From: a virus
Virus record (IMG/VR): IMGVR_UViG_3300042867_000387
Location: 1 to 39,362 of that record
Length of the DNA stretch: 39,362 nt
Strand: one strand, 5' to 3'
A program made the translations under genes and the position numbers. Below the pieces are notes generated by a model. That model did not search any database. It was given only the letters and a program-made list of their open reading frames with translations, and had not been told where the DNA came from. Shown here in pieces: positions 12,166-22,365 of the stretch; position 1 is the first letter of the stretch; the number at the start of each line of letters is the position of its first letter.

Positions 12166-12651
12166 TTACTTAACAGGTTTCAACAAGCAAGCAAACACAG
12201 CGTCCACGTAGCCAGCATCGCTGGCTACGGCAGGGCTTAACTCAACATGAATCCATGACCCACCACTACCAATGGTGGGTTTTTTGTATACCTGCCACCC
12301 AGCACGATCACAGCGCCAGCCACGACCATAACGTCCACCAAGATAATCACCAATATATTCCAAACCAAAAGCCTCAGCATGACGCACCAAGAAATCCATT
12401 AATGCCAAACCGTCTTCACGGTTTGCGTAACGCAAATCAATAGCACGACCAGTACCATGAATACTTGGCTTGTCATGCTCACGTTGCAAGCGAACATTCC
12501 ACGTACCAAGATTCTTGATCTTGCCACCGTTTAAGAACACAACCCAATCCTTAAACTTCTCAGTCCCCTTCAACTTCCCTTTACTGTTGCCATTCCAACC
12601 CGTATAAGGACGACTACCAAATAAACCCATCGTTCTAAGTAAACCCATCAT
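12166..12651 (-). CDS. Endolysin, M15-type peptidase (161 aa)
   Basis: The motif SIHGTGRAIDLRY (residues 63-75: His65, Asp72) and WIHVELS (His135) fit the zinc ligands of M15/VanY-like peptidases. These act as D-Ala-D-Ala or L-Ala-D-Glu peptidases in many phage lysins. The acid usually found three residues before the last His is Ser here (GGSWIH), so catalysis may use another acid such as Glu137. No separate cell-wall-binding domain is visible. It is the last gene of the leftward block; its ATG ATG start overlaps the stop of the giant virion protein gene. Two rightward hairpins are encoded within its 3' third on the opposite strand. Confidence 0.8.
   Translation of the reverse strand: MMGLLRTMGLFGSRPYTGWNGNSKGKLKGTEKFKDWVVFLNGGKIKNLGTWNVRLQREHDKPSIHGTGRAIDLRYANREDGLALMDFLVRHAEAFGLEYIGDYLGGRYGRGWRCDRAGWQVYKKPTIGSGGSWIHVELSPAVASDAGYVDAVFACLLKPVK
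12207..12229. promoter_or_regulatory. Perfect 10-bp hairpin in the endolysin 3' end
   Basis: CGTAGCCAGC pairs with GCTGGCTACG around a 3-base loop ATC. No U-run follows on either strand. It lies 42 bp past the last rightward stop and could pause or protect converging transcripts. Confidence 0.5.
12258..12285 (+). terminator. Rho-independent terminator for the rightward block
   Basis: ACCCACCA (12258-12265) pairs with TGGTGGGT (12273-12280), followed by TTTTTG so that six T end the element. It is oriented to stop rightward transcription, about 93 bp after the last rightward gene, and lies inside the oppositely coded endolysin gene. Confidence 0.8.
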
Positions 12652-15600
12652 TGACCATCCCTTTGTTGTCGTCGTAACTCATCTTGACGCATACCCTCAG
12701 TAACCTGACGAACAGGAATACCCAAGAACGAAGCCCAGTTACCAAGCACCCTCGGCTTCATCGCATCCGATTCAGGGACAAGACGTTCAGTCTTGCCCAG
12801 CATCGGGAACAGCGACTGTATAGCGTAATTCAACTTAGGATCAACTAACTGTTGACCATTCGGACCCTTCTCGGTCTGCCCAAGCAAATCAGCAAGAGCA
12901 GCAACGACAGAAGAGACACCCATACCAGCAGCAACCTTCTCCTTATCATCACTGAAAGGAACGTTGTTGTAGAACTTGCGTCCACCAAACACTTCAACAG
13001 GAAGACGTAACGCAGGGTTGACATATGACAACAAACGAGTCGGATCTTTCAACTGCTCCAAGTCCTTACTCAACCTGTTGAAACCAAGATCGGGCGCAAG
13101 ATACCAGCCATCAGCAATCTTCACAGATTGTTGATCCTTCAACCAAGAAGGAACAACATCCTTAGAATCGTCCTGACCAATGTTCCTCATTAGATTGTTG
13201 TACATCGCATACGCACGAGGGTTACTCCACTGGTTAACCAACTGCAACGGCAGGTTACGTGACATCCACATCCAAAACGGTACGATCTGACGAATGTTCT
13301 CATCAAAAGTACCAACATCGTTATAGTCAAACAAGTAACGCTTCACACGAGCAGTCGTCGTATTGAAATCCAATCCCTTAGTAGCAGAGTCATAAGCAAG
13401 CATGAAACGACCTGAGCCTTCAACACGCTCACCCAACTTACGTGAACCACGAGTCAAAGGGTTGTCAGTAAGAGTGCTACCCTTACGTGCGAAGTCAGCG
13501 AACGCTTCCTCAACACGACCACCACCAGCAGACTCCATAGCACGAACAGCAATCTCAACACGCTTAGCCTCTTCGCCAGTGAACTTAGCGACCCAGTCCT
13601 CAATCTTGCCCTTGTTATTCACATGAGAAATAAGATCACGATACAAATCAAAACCACGATGCATATTCTTAATGTCAGCACCTGAAGCGACAAGCGAGAA
13701 GGTGTTAGACATAGCGTTACGAACATGGAAACCAATACTCAAAGTTGCATACGCTTTGAAGAAACGTGTGTACTTACCGAAGAAACGATTCAACTCTTTA
13801 GCCCAAGCAGGCTGAGCAGCACGACGAACGTTCTGCAAAACCTCAGCAACCTCCTTAGGCGCTTGCATACCCTTCAAGCCAATCTTCTCCAGCGAAGCAA
13901 AACCATCCTCAGTAGCCTTAACGAATGTCGTCGCAACATTACCTTGATCAATAGTACGCATGATTGACTGAGCCTGACGCACAGTCAAGTCAGCCATCAT
14001 GTACTGACCCTCGGCATGCGCAGCAGCCACAAGCACACGAGCAATAGGATCATTAGGATCAGCATTAAAAGCACGCATAGCCAACTGAGTAGTCTTACGC
14101 CAACGAGTCAACTCATTCGCCTCATCATTAGTAAGACCAGCCTTACGCAAACGAGCAGCAGCATTCTTCCCAGTCAAAGCACGATCTGCTGCAGTTTGTG
14201 CAGCACGATCTGCAACAGTCTGAGGCATAGGAGTAGCAACAGGACGAGGACCAAACTTCCCACCCACACGAGTCTGAGGCAACTTCACAGTCCCATCAAT
14301 AACAGAATCCACAAAAGCAATAGTGTCCTCAAGCCAAGGGATAGTACGATCAGCAACCTCTTGAGCAGAAACACGCACAGCCTCAGCAGCATCAAAAGAT
14401 GCTTGCGCCTGATGCAAAGTACCAGCCATCTTGTCAACAGAAGTCTGCTGCTTAGCAGCCTTACCACCTAAACGTGTAGCCTCACGCTGACGAACAGAAG
14501 CAAGAGTCGCTTCCAACTTACCAATCTTGCCCTCAACCTTTTTAACACCTGCCCTAGCAGTGGCAGTACCCTTACTCGCTTCTCTCAACATTTCAGTCAA
14601 GGTAGAAACCCTTGTCGTATCAACAGGAGCAGAAGGAATAACATCAGGGATAACTTCAGGTGCTTCGGCTGCAGCATCTGCAGCCTCCTTGGCAGCCTTC
14701 TCCTGCGCTGCCTTAGCAGCGTCATCAGCAGCCTTAGTTAACTTGTCAGCATGATCGTTGATAGCAACAGAAGAGTTAGAGAAACTTTGTTGCGCATACA
14801 CTTCAGCCTTCGCTGCAGTGTTATCAACCTCAGCCAAGAACTTGGCTTGTGGACTGGCTTCCCAAGCAGACTTAATGTTCGCCCTACGTAATGCGACAGC
14901 ATTGTTGTCAGCATTAATAACGCCTTTAAGGTCAACCCCTGAGGTGTACCAACCTTGCTGCTTACCATTGCCATGAACAAGGATGCGCATTTTTTCAAGA
15001 GCCATCTGTTGAACAGCAGGATCATGTACATCTGCAACAGACTTGAGTTTTGCTAACTCTGTTTGCAAGCCATCAAGTTTTTGTTGTGCAGCGCCAAGAG
15101 CATTAATGATCTTTTGCTGCGTGGCTATGTCTGCTGTAGTCAATTGACCAGCAGCACGAGCCTTCTCCATATTGGTTAAAGTATTTTTACCATTCTGAAT
15201 GTTGTTCGCCAACTTGGTAATTTCTTCTTCAAGAGAAGTGACCTTTGCAGTATCAGCAACGACATTTGCTTTAGGATCTTTGTATAAAGACCTCCACTCT
15301 GCTTCAGTAAATGAAACAGGGGTGACACCATCAGGCATCATCAGTACGTCTACGTTACCTTCAGCATCTTTGGTAAGGAAACCCTGAGTACCATCAGGCA
15401 AAACATGTTCATCAAGGTTTGACCCAGCAAGATCGTCCATAGCATGAACCATATCTTTATCATGCATAGCCTTAACATAGTCAGGAGTGGACTTCATTCT
15501 CTGCAAAGAATCAGTAGCATCATCCATCTTGCCACGAGCAGAACTAGACAAAGCACTAGTGCGAGTAGCATCGGCTGCATCAGCAGCCGTGTTACGAACA

Positions 15601-18600
15601 CGCACCGACACATCACCTAGCATCCTAGAGAACAACTCATCAGAAGGTTCAAGAGTAATAGCATCAAGTTGTTTCAAAACACTTTGTGCTCGTTCCAACT
15701 CAGGTCCACCCAAGCCAGTCAAATGCTCAACCTTTGCCTGCCATTGCTGGCGAAGGTTACGTGCAACATTCTTAGCAGTATCAGACAACATGTCCTTAGT
15801 GACAGTCTGACCATGCTTACCAAGAACGGCACTAATATTAACAAACCTCTGATGCAACTCAGATAGCACCATGTACTGAGTTAACTTCTCAGCAACAACC
15901 TGTGAAGCCTCTTGAGTAGTCAACCCACTAATTTCCGCAGCCTTAATATTTTCTTTAGTCAAGTTCTTTTCAACAACACGTTGAATAGCAGACTTTCCAT
16001 CCTTGGCTGTAGGAGCAACGATTGCATCACGAACAGTGTATGTTTGTTTAGTTACACCCTGACCGACTTCCCACGTACGCCCAATAATATTGTCTTCAAT
16101 CTCTTTAACAACACGGTGAAGATCAGCAAAAGTTTCAAGAGGTTTAGCAATAGCATTATTGATAGCGTTTTCAAAATCGCTATCAATAGTAATAGTGTCA
16201 CTAGCACTTGCAATATTTCGTACAGACCCACCCTCAATATAATCTGATTTAGCATAAACACTTGTATCAGTAGAGTCAGCGACAGTATTGCCATAATCTT
16301 CAGCGTTAGCAACATCCATTGCTGCTTCTTCATCAACGCCTGTCTTCGCAAAGATCTCATCAGAAACATTGTAATCCGCAACATCACCAACAAGTTCATC
16401 TGCGTTGGTAACACGAGCACGCTCAGCCAATGCTTGCTCGCCAACAAGCATCTCAGCAAACTTAAGTTTTGCTTCCTGAGTCAAAGGCTCATTGGAATTA
16501 GAAAGACCAGCAGCCTCTAACTGTTCACGAACATTAGAGAACTTTTCCAAACGTGAAGCATATTGTTCTGCTTCATCAGCAACAATATTCACATTCTCAA
16601 CACGACGAGCAGCAATACGACCTGCAGTATTCTCGCCAGTAAGACTGGCGGACGCAGCAGCAAGTTCATCTTGCTGTTTCTTAGTAGCAGTCGCACCAAC
16701 AGCAGCAGTATCACTCACAGCCTCAGTCTTTGTCGCTGCCTTCTTACGTGCAGCATCAGCAACAATAGAAGACTCAGCATCCTCAAGAGAACGAACAAGA
16801 TCCTCACGAGCCATAGAAAGAACCTGAGGAACATCCTCACCAAAGAACTTCTCATCACGAGCCAACATCCACATGCCAGCACGACGACCATCTTCAATAT
16901 AAGATGGTCCACTATTCAACAAAGCAGCAACAGTATTCTCACTGTTTTCATAAGTCAACTTAGAAACACTCGTTGGAGAAATCTTTGACTTACCAGTCAA
17001 ACGTTTAAACCACTCACGATTACCAAGATTGCTCTTAATATAGGCATCCACACCACCACTAAACTTTGGCTGAACACCCTTACGTCCACGAGTAGCACTA
17101 GTCAAAGGTTGCGAACCAATCCACTCACCAATGTTATTAAGAAGTTCACTATTAGAACCAGTGAAAACAGTACCCTCAACAATAGAGTTATAGTTCTCAG
17201 TCAACAACTGATTATAATTAACCGTATCCTGAACATCCTGAACAGTCTTCTCAATCTTCGCAGCAACAGACTTACTCTTCGCCTCAGTAGCCTTCTTTGT
17301 CGCTGCACGTTCTGCAGCCTGACGAGTGCGCACAACCTTTTCGGCAGCAGCACCCTCTGCCCTAGCAGCAGCAAGTTCTTCAGCCAACTTAGTTTCATTA
17401 GTAGAAGCAACAGCAAACTCGTCCTTGAACCTAGTTAACTCAACCTTCAACTCATCTAACTGTTTGAAAATAGGACCAGCACTAATAGGGAAAGAACCAT
17501 CAGGAGCAAGAAGAGATTCAATTGTTCGCTGATAATTATCAAGCAAAGAAACTGCATCATCCATCTTCTTGTTAACAGCATTCAAATGCAACGCAGCAGC
17601 ATCGGCTGCAGTCGTTGCCTTAGCAGCAGCCTCAGTAACATTAGCGATACCAGTAACAGCATCATTTTTTGCGACGACAACACCTTCAGCAGCCATCTGC
17701 AAAGCAGTTTTAAAGTTAGTACCAACATCAACAAGATCTTTAGTAGCACCCTTTAAGACTGCCTCATGAGCAGTCTTAGCGCCAGTGTCAATGATTGTCT
17801 CATCAATAGCACGATCAGTAAGCGTTTTAATAACACCCTTATCTGACAGTTCTTTCAAACGAGCAGAGATACCCATCTGCTTTGAATAACTACCAACATA
17901 CTTCTCGGCAACAGTAATAATGTCTGTCTCAAAGAAGTCGCCAGTGAAACCACCATTACGAGCAATCTCATTCAAACGTTCAACAGTTAAGTCATCCTTA
18001 CCTAACTTAGTGCCGAACCAATCCATGCCCTCTTTTAATTTACGATGCTGGAAAACAGAAGCAGGGTCAACAGGACGATCAATGAGTTCAGCAACTTCTT
18101 TACTGTAAGCACCACGTGCTTCACGCATCCACTTATCAGCAGCATCAGTGCTCATGTGAGGGAAATAGTTTTGGAAACGACCAAACCCACCATTAGGATC
18201 TACGCCCTTAATGATCGCATCAACGTCATCCCAAAAAGAACCAAACAAAGTAGTCCAACGAGACAAAGCCTTCTGCTCAATAGGAGAAGCGTTAGCAAGC
18301 AACGCTGGATTCTCCATATACTTATGCAACGTCTTACGTGTTGACTGGATCTCCGACTCGCCAGCCTCAGCCATAGTCTGTGCTACACGGCGCTGACCTT
18401 CGTTAGACGAACGGGCAGCCATCTGTCGTTCAGTATCACGAGAAACAATCGTCGTAATAATATCGCCAACTTTACTTGGAGGAACATCACCCTTAGCCAA
18501 AGCGATACGTAACTCTTTATAATCAGGCGGAGTAAAAGCCTTCTGCATTGCAGAACCAAGTTTAGTTTCAGAACCAGCAAGACGAAGACGAGCCAAAGTC

Positions 18601-19283
18601 TTCTCACTCAACTCACCAATCTTACCTGTGCCAGCAATACGCACCTGAGGCAAACGCTTACCAAACATGTAGATACCACTACGGTTAATGCCAAGGCGAG
18701 CGATCTCGTCAGCATCTAGAGCAGCACGCCCATAGCGCGCGATCTGAGCAAGTTTAGCGCCCTCCATGCCAGCATCCTTAGCAAGGTTAGCCAAAGCAAG
18801 ACGACCACCACTACCAGCGAAATGCGAAGCACCAAACGTAGCGTAAGTCAACGGGTCAAGAGCAACGTCACCAACAAAACCAAGAATACGGTCAGCCCAC
18901 TTGCTGCCCGTATTAACAAACTGTCCTGCACCAAAAGTAGGATCTTTAACCTGCTTAACAAACTCGCCCAAAGAAGCATCATCAGGACCAAAGATGTCAA
19001 CGCCTTCTTTAATACCTGAAATAAGGACACGACGAGGAACGTCAAGCACCGACAAAGGTTTAAGAATAACCTTAGCAGGAGTGCTACCAAGAATGTCCCC
19101 AACAAGACCCTGCCAGCCACCCACATCAGGAGCGCCCTTACTAGAGGAACTCTTACCTAAAGAAGAAACACGTTGCTGAACAGGTTGAGCAGCAAGGATA
19201 TCCTTTAGGCTCTGCACCTTAGGTGAAGAGCCAGTAGAAGCACCCATACTATTTGGGTCAAAACGAGGATTATAAACAGCCAT
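12648..19283 (-). CDS. Giant internal virion protein (2,211 aa)
   Basis: The largest gene, about 17% of the window. The N-terminal 400 residues look globular (DILGSTPAKVILKPLSVLDV). The long middle (about 500-1,500) is Ala/Glu/Lys-rich with coiled-coil-like repeats. The C-terminal 350 residues have a recognisable text, LSIGFHVRNAMSN, YLFDYNDVGTFDENIRQIVP and FWMWMSRNLPLQLV. Similar text occurs in large internal virion proteins and polyvalent phage proteins. By size and position, next to smaller virion proteins and before lysis, I infer a DNA-ejection protein carried in the head, comparable in role to T7 gp16. No lytic transglycosylase motif was spotted. I take ATG 19283; a TTG one codon earlier is possible. 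The upstream ribosome site is poor. Confidence 0.72.
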   Translation of the reverse strand: MAVYNPRFDPNSMGASTGSSPKVQSLKDILAAQPVQQRVSSLGKSSSSKGAPDVGGWQGLVGDILGSTPAKVILKPLSVLDVPRRVLISGIKEGVDIFGPDDASLGEFVKQVKDPTFGAGQFVNTGSKWADRILGFVGDVALDPLTYATFGASHFAGSGGRLALANLAKDAGMEGAKLAQIARYGRAALDADEIARLGINRSGIYMFGKRLPQVRIAGTGKIGELSEKTLARLRLAGSETKLGSAMQKAFTPPDYKELRIALAKGDVPPSKVGDIITTIVSRDTERQMAARSSNEGQRRVAQTMAEAGESEIQSTRKTLHKYMENPALLANASPIEQKALSRWTTLFGSFWDDVDAIIKGVDPNGGFGRFQNYFPHMSTDAADKWMREARGAYSKEVAELIDRPVDPASVFQHRKLKEGMDWFGTKLGKDDLTVERLNEIARNGGFTGDFFETDIITVAEKYVGSYSKQMGISARLKELSDKGVIKTLTDRAIDETIIDTGAKTAHEAVLKGATKDLVDVGTNFKTALQMAAEGVVVAKNDAVTGIANVTEAAAKATTAADAAALHLNAVNKKMDDAVSLLDNYQRTIESLLAPDGSFPISAGPIFKQLDELKVELTRFKDEFAVASTNETKLAEELAAARAEGAAAEKVVRTRQAAERAATKKATEAKSKSVAAKIEKTVQDVQDTVNYNQLLTENYNSIVEGTVFTGSNSELLNNIGEWIGSQPLTSATRGRKGVQPKFSGGVDAYIKSNLGNREWFKRLTGKSKISPTSVSKLTYENSENTVAALLNSGPSYIEDGRRAGMWMLARDEKFFGEDVPQVLSMAREDLVRSLEDAESSIVADAARKKAATKTEAVSDTAAVGATATKKQQDELAAASASLTGENTAGRIAARRVENVNIVADEAEQYASRLEKFSNVREQLEAAGLSNSNEPLTQEAKLKFAEMLVGEQALAERARVTNADELVGDVADYNVSDEIFAKTGVDEEAAMDVANAEDYGNTVADSTDTSVYAKSDYIEGGSVRNIASASDTITIDSDFENAINNAIAKPLETFADLHRVVKEIEDNIIGRTWEVGQGVTKQTYTVRDAIVAPTAKDGKSAIQRVVEKNLTKENIKAAEISGLTTQEASQVVAEKLTQYMVLSELHQRFVNISAVLGKHGQTVTKDMLSDTAKNVARNLRQQWQAKVEHLTGLGGPELERAQSVLKQLDAITLEPSDELFSRMLGDVSVRVRNTAADAADATRTSALSSSARGKMDDATDSLQRMKSTPDYVKAMHDKDMVHAMDDLAGSNLDEHVLPDGTQGFLTKDAEGNVDVLMMPDGVTPVSFTEAEWRSLYKDPKANVVADTAKVTSLEEEITKLANNIQNGKNTLTNMEKARAAGQLTTADIATQQKIINALGAAQQKLDGLQTELAKLKSVADVHDPAVQQMALEKMRILVHGNGKQQGWYTSGVDLKGVINADNNAVALRRANIKSAWEASPQAKFLAEVDNTAAKAEVYAQQSFSNSSVAINDHADKLTKAADDAAKAAQEKAAKEAADAAAEAPEVIPDVIPSAPVDTTRVSTLTEMLREASKGTATARAGVKKVEGKIGKLEATLASVRQREATRLGGKAAKQQTSVDKMAGTLHQAQASFDAAEAVRVSAQEVADRTIPWLEDTIAFVDSVIDGTVKLPQTRVGGKFGPRPVATPMPQTVADRAAQTAADRALTGKNAAARLRKAGLTNDEANELTRWRKTTQLAMRAFNADPNDPIARVLVAAAHAEGQYMMADLTVRQAQSIMRTIDQGNVATTFVKATEDGFASLEKIGLKGMQAPKEVAEVLQNVRRAAQPAWAKELNRFFGKYTRFFKAYATLSIGFHVRNAMSNTFSLVASGADIKNMHRGFDLYRDLISHVNNKGKIEDWVAKFTGEEAKRVEIAVRAMESAGGGRVEEAFADFARKGSTLTDNPLTRGSRKLGERVEGSGRFMLAYDSATKGLDFNTTTARVKRYLFDYNDVGTFDENIRQIVPFWMWMSRNLPLQLVNQWSNPRAYAMYNNLMRNIGQDDSKDVVPSWLKDQQSVKIADGWYLAPDLGFNRLSKDLEQLKDPTRLLSYVNPALRLPVEVFGGRKFYNNVPFSDDKEKVAAGMGVSSVVAALADLLGQTEKGPNGQQLVDPKLNYAIQSLFPMLGKTERLVPESDAMKPRVLGNWASFLGIPVRQVTEGMRQDELRRQQRDGQ

Positions 19284-19306
19284 CAATAATAGGTGAACTT
19301 GTTACA

Positions 19307-20497
19307 TCAGCCCAGCCCAGTTGTACGCATCTTCAAAGCGTCCAACAAAGGCGTTTTGCCAAGCATGCCCAAAGCAAGAAGTTCCCCAACCTTCTTATTT
19401 TTAGCCCTGCCCACTTGATTAAGAAGTACTTTTTTCTGCTTCTCATAATCATCACCAACAGTACGTTGAGCCTCAGACCTAGCAGCACGATTAAGCATCA
19501 AAGCATCCTCACGAGCATTCTCTTCAGAAACCCTACGATCCTGAACCCTCAAAATCTCAGGAGATTGAGCCTTCCCAATAGCAGTACCCAACTCAGGGAT
19601 ACTGACAGCCAACTTCTCACGCCACTTATTCTGCCTAAACGCATTCTTCTCATCCTGAGAAGCCATAGGATTAGCCTGAACAAACTTCTCATACTCCTGA
19701 TTAGCAGCAATCCAAGCATCACCAAACTGACCGCCACCACCACGAACATAAGCATCACCATACTTAACAGCATCAGCATAATTATCAAACGCAGGCAAAG
19801 GCACATCCCTAAGCGCATTCTTGTTTGTCGGCGCAACAACCTGCTCTCTAGGAGTAGGATTCTCTTGCGCATACTTCAACATCACTTGCTTCTCCAAGCC
19901 AGTAGCACCCTGAACAGCCTTACCCTTAGCACCAATCTTTTCGGCGCTTGCGCCCAAACGATCAAACATAGCCTGCAAATCAGAAGTAACAGGCATCGTA
20001 TCCAAGGAGTAACGCTCAGTAGGTTGAGGCAACATTGCATCACCAAAAACGTTAGAAGTTAAAGCCTTCGCAGAAGCAGCGTTATACTCAGCCTCTTTGC
20101 TCAAGTTAGAAGAATACTCCTTATACATATCATCAACAATGCCATCAAGTTCCTTGATAGTTAAACCAGCATCAGTGATATCCTTATCTGTCTTTAAACC
20201 AAACTTCCCACGCAACTCCATCTTCACATCAAGAGGGGAGTCCCCGTTCGCAATGCGCATAGCAGCATTACGAACATCAGCATTCGGATCTTGCGTATAA
20301 GCAGTCAACAAAGGAATCTGAGGAACATAAGGAGCAGCCTGCGTCGCTAACGGATCAACAGATCCAGTTAGCGCACCAAACTCAGGAGAAAACAGCGACG
20401 ACACAAGATCCTGAATATTGTTAGTTTGCTTAGAGCCACCCTGAGTATTCGCTTGAGACATTAACCAATCAAGAAGAACATCTTCCCCTGCCATCAT
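19307..20497 (-). CDS. Putative internal virion protein (396 aa)
   Basis: Start ATG 20497 with AGGAGGTCA just upstream, overlapping the previous gene's stop. The protein is hydrophilic and helical, with a NGDSPLDVKMELRGKFGLKT segment, a Gly-rich short stretch (YVRGGGGQFGDAW) and a basic C-terminal end (KNKKVGELLALGMLGKTPLL). No enzymatic motif. Its place between the Gln-rich protein and the giant protein, all hydrophilic and coupled, suggests an ejection-complex component analogous to T7 gp14-gp16. Confidence 0.6.
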   Translation of the reverse strand: MMAGEDVLLDWLMSQANTQGGSKQTNNIQDLVSSLFSPEFGALTGSVDPLATQAAPYVPQIPLLTAYTQDPNADVRNAAMRIANGDSPLDVKMELRGKFGLKTDKDITDAGLTIKELDGIVDDMYKEYSSNLSKEAEYNAASAKALTSNVFGDAMLPQPTERYSLDTMPVTSDLQAMFDRLGASAEKIGAKGKAVQGATGLEKQVMLKYAQENPTPREQVVAPTNKNALRDVPLPAFDNYADAVKYGDAYVRGGGGQFGDAWIAANQEYEKFVQANPMASQDEKNAFRQNKWREKLAVSIPELGTAIGKAQSPEILRVQDRRVSEENAREDALMLNRAARSEAQRTVGDDYEKQKKVLLNQVGRAKNKKVGELLALGMLGKTPLLDALKMRTTGLG

Positions 20498-21915
20498 TGA
20501 CCTCCTAGAAGAGCCATAATTTGCGACACATCAATACCCTGACCAGCAAGACTCAACAACTGTTGCATCAACTGATCCTGACGACCCTGATTATTTTGCT
20601 GTTGACCCAACTGAGATTGCAACTGCGACTGTTGCAACTGACTCAACAAACTACCCGTATTCTGCTGACTGCCCAACTGAGATTGCAGTTGTGACTGAGC
20701 CAACTGACTCAACAAATTGCCCGTGTTCTGCTGACTACCCAAATTGGCTTGCAACTGTGACTGTTGCAACTGACTCAACATATCGCCAATACTCTGTTCA
20801 GCACCCAAATTGGCTTGCAAACGATTCTGACCCAAACCAAGCAACTGCTGAGCATACGTACCCTGCTGAGCCTGCTGCGCTTGCTGAGACTGCTGCAACG
20901 CCTGCAACGCTGCAGCACGCTGATTAGCAGCCAAATCCTGCTGAGCACCAGCACGAGCCACATTCACATCACCAATACGAGACTGCTGAGCAGCCTGCTG
21001 AGAAGCACCTAACAACTGAGCAAGGTTACCGAACCCTCCCCTTGTCGCTGCGTTCTGTGACTGCAACATCTGCTGCAAAGCATCAATGCCACCCTGAGGA
21101 GCACCAACAGCCTGACTATAAGCAGCCATAGGATCAGTGACAGCCCCAACATCAGCCATCTGCAAACCAGCATAAGGGTTTGACTGCCCACCAAGGGCAG
21201 CCAAAGCACGCTGAGTACTCTCATCAATAGCGGTACGACCAGCGTCAGTTTGAGTACCAATCTCGCCACTAATCTGATTATACTGATTCTGCAACATAGC
21301 CAAAGCATCAGCATTCAAACCACCAAGTTGACTTTCAGCACCACCATAAAACTTATTGATAGCATCCTGCTGAGATTGTCCACGAGTACCAGTATCAGTC
21401 AACAATTTGCCATACAAACTATTAATGGCATCCTGTTGAGATTGCCCACTGCCACGAGTGTCAGTCAACAACTGTTTATACAAATTGCTAATAGAGTCCT
21501 GCTGAGATTGTCCACTACCTTGAGTACTAGTCAACAATTTGCCATACAAATCGTTGATAGAGTCCATCCCAGTATTAGAACGCATACTGTTTGCATATTG
21601 TGTCAAAGCATCTATCAAAGCCTTATTGCTAGTGACACCAGCGCCACCACTACTAGGAGCAGCAGGAGGATTTGATTTCTTATCCTCATACAAAGCATTA
21701 CTAGCACCAATAGTGGCATCAAAAATTCCACCCCATTTACCAACATTGGTAGGAGTAATCTGTCCAGCATCCCAAGCAGAAATAGCGGCTTTAGTAACAG
21801 GATCAGTACGCTTCCAAATAGGAGTACCCTCATACATGTCCTGAACAGGAGTAATCCTACCTACCCTACGCTTAGCACCAGTATCGCTATCTTGTTTCCC
21901 ATATCTATAAACCAC
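20494..21915 (-). CDS. Gln-rich repetitive virion protein (473 aa)
   Basis: Start is GTG 21915 with GGAGG seven bases upstream. Two repeat fields are visible. Residues about 110-180 hold three or more copies of a roughly 22-residue unit of the type LYGKLLTDTRGSGQSQQDAI. Residues about 350-460 hold copies of a unit like LGSQQNTGSLLSQLQQSQLQ. The DNA repeats accordingly. The protein is very rich in Gln, Ser, Ala and Leu, so it is probably a long helical or coiled structural component. Inferred internal virion protein; the repeat number could vary between strains. Confidence 0.65.
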   Translation of the reverse strand: MVYRYGKQDSDTGAKRRVGRITPVQDMYEGTPIWKRTDPVTKAAISAWDAGQITPTNVGKWGGIFDATIGASNALYEDKKSNPPAAPSSGGAGVTSNKALIDALTQYANSMRSNTGMDSINDLYGKLLTSTQGSGQSQQDSISNLYKQLLTDTRGSGQSQQDAINSLYGKLLTDTGTRGQSQQDAINKFYGGAESQLGGLNADALAMLQNQYNQISGEIGTQTDAGRTAIDESTQRALAALGGQSNPYAGLQMADVGAVTDPMAAYSQAVGAPQGGIDALQQMLQSQNAATRGGFGNLAQLLGASQQAAQQSRIGDVNVARAGAQQDLAANQRAAALQALQQSQQAQQAQQGTYAQQLLGLGQNRLQANLGAEQSIGDMLSQLQQSQLQANLGSQQNTGNLLSQLAQSQLQSQLGSQQNTGSLLSQLQQSQLQSQLGQQQNNQGRQDQLMQQLLSLAGQGIDVSQIMALLGGQ

Positions 21916-21918
21916 GAC

Positions 21919-22350
21919 TCATCCTCCTAGAAAAGGTTTCAAACCCTGTAAAGAAGCAGCCGTGGCAAGAATGTCACGTTGCTTCGCCAACTCAATCTCA
22001 GCCAAAGTATCCGCATACCCAGTCTGCGACTGGGCATCTTGCAAGTCATACTGAGCCAACTGTTGACGCAAAGCATCCAACTGATCATTACGTTGCTGCG
22101 TCCAATTCTGCGAATAGTCCGAAGCAGCATTACGGAAAAGACCACTATTACGCAAACCACGACGACCATAACCAGCACCAAAACCCTCAAGACCTTTAGA
22201 GGCAGCCTTGTCAGTAGCCATAATGTCACGAGCGCCACGTTGCTGCGACAACATACGACTAAACGCATTCATCGCTAAAGAAGCGTCACGCTGCTGAGCA
22301 GCACCACGCCTCTTAGGTTCGTAGTTTAAACCTATATCAGTGTAAGCCAT
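21919..22350 (-). CDS. Unknown virion-region protein (143 aa)
   Basis: ATG 22350 with GGGTGATT upstream. Rich in Gln, Arg and Ala (RGAAQQRDASLAMNAFSRML; WTQQRNDQLDALRQQLAQYD), with a Gly-rich loop (GFGAGYGRRGLRNSG). Likely a small internal virion or assembly protein, judging by composition and neighbours. A GTAACGA motif stands just upstream of the start. Confidence 0.6.
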   Translation of the reverse strand: MAYTDIGLNYEPKRRGAAQQRDASLAMNAFSRMLSQQRGARDIMATDKAASKGLEGFGAGYGRRGLRNSGLFRNAASDYSQNWTQQRNDQLDALRQQLAQYDLQDAQSQTGYADTLAEIELAKQRDILATAASLQGLKPFLGG

Positions 22351-22365
22351 TACTAATCACCCTTT

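Noticed and set aside
13402-19179. Numerous rightward frames opposite the giant gene
   Set aside because: Shadow frames of a biased coding sequence, with no coupling, no palindromes and no convincing starts.
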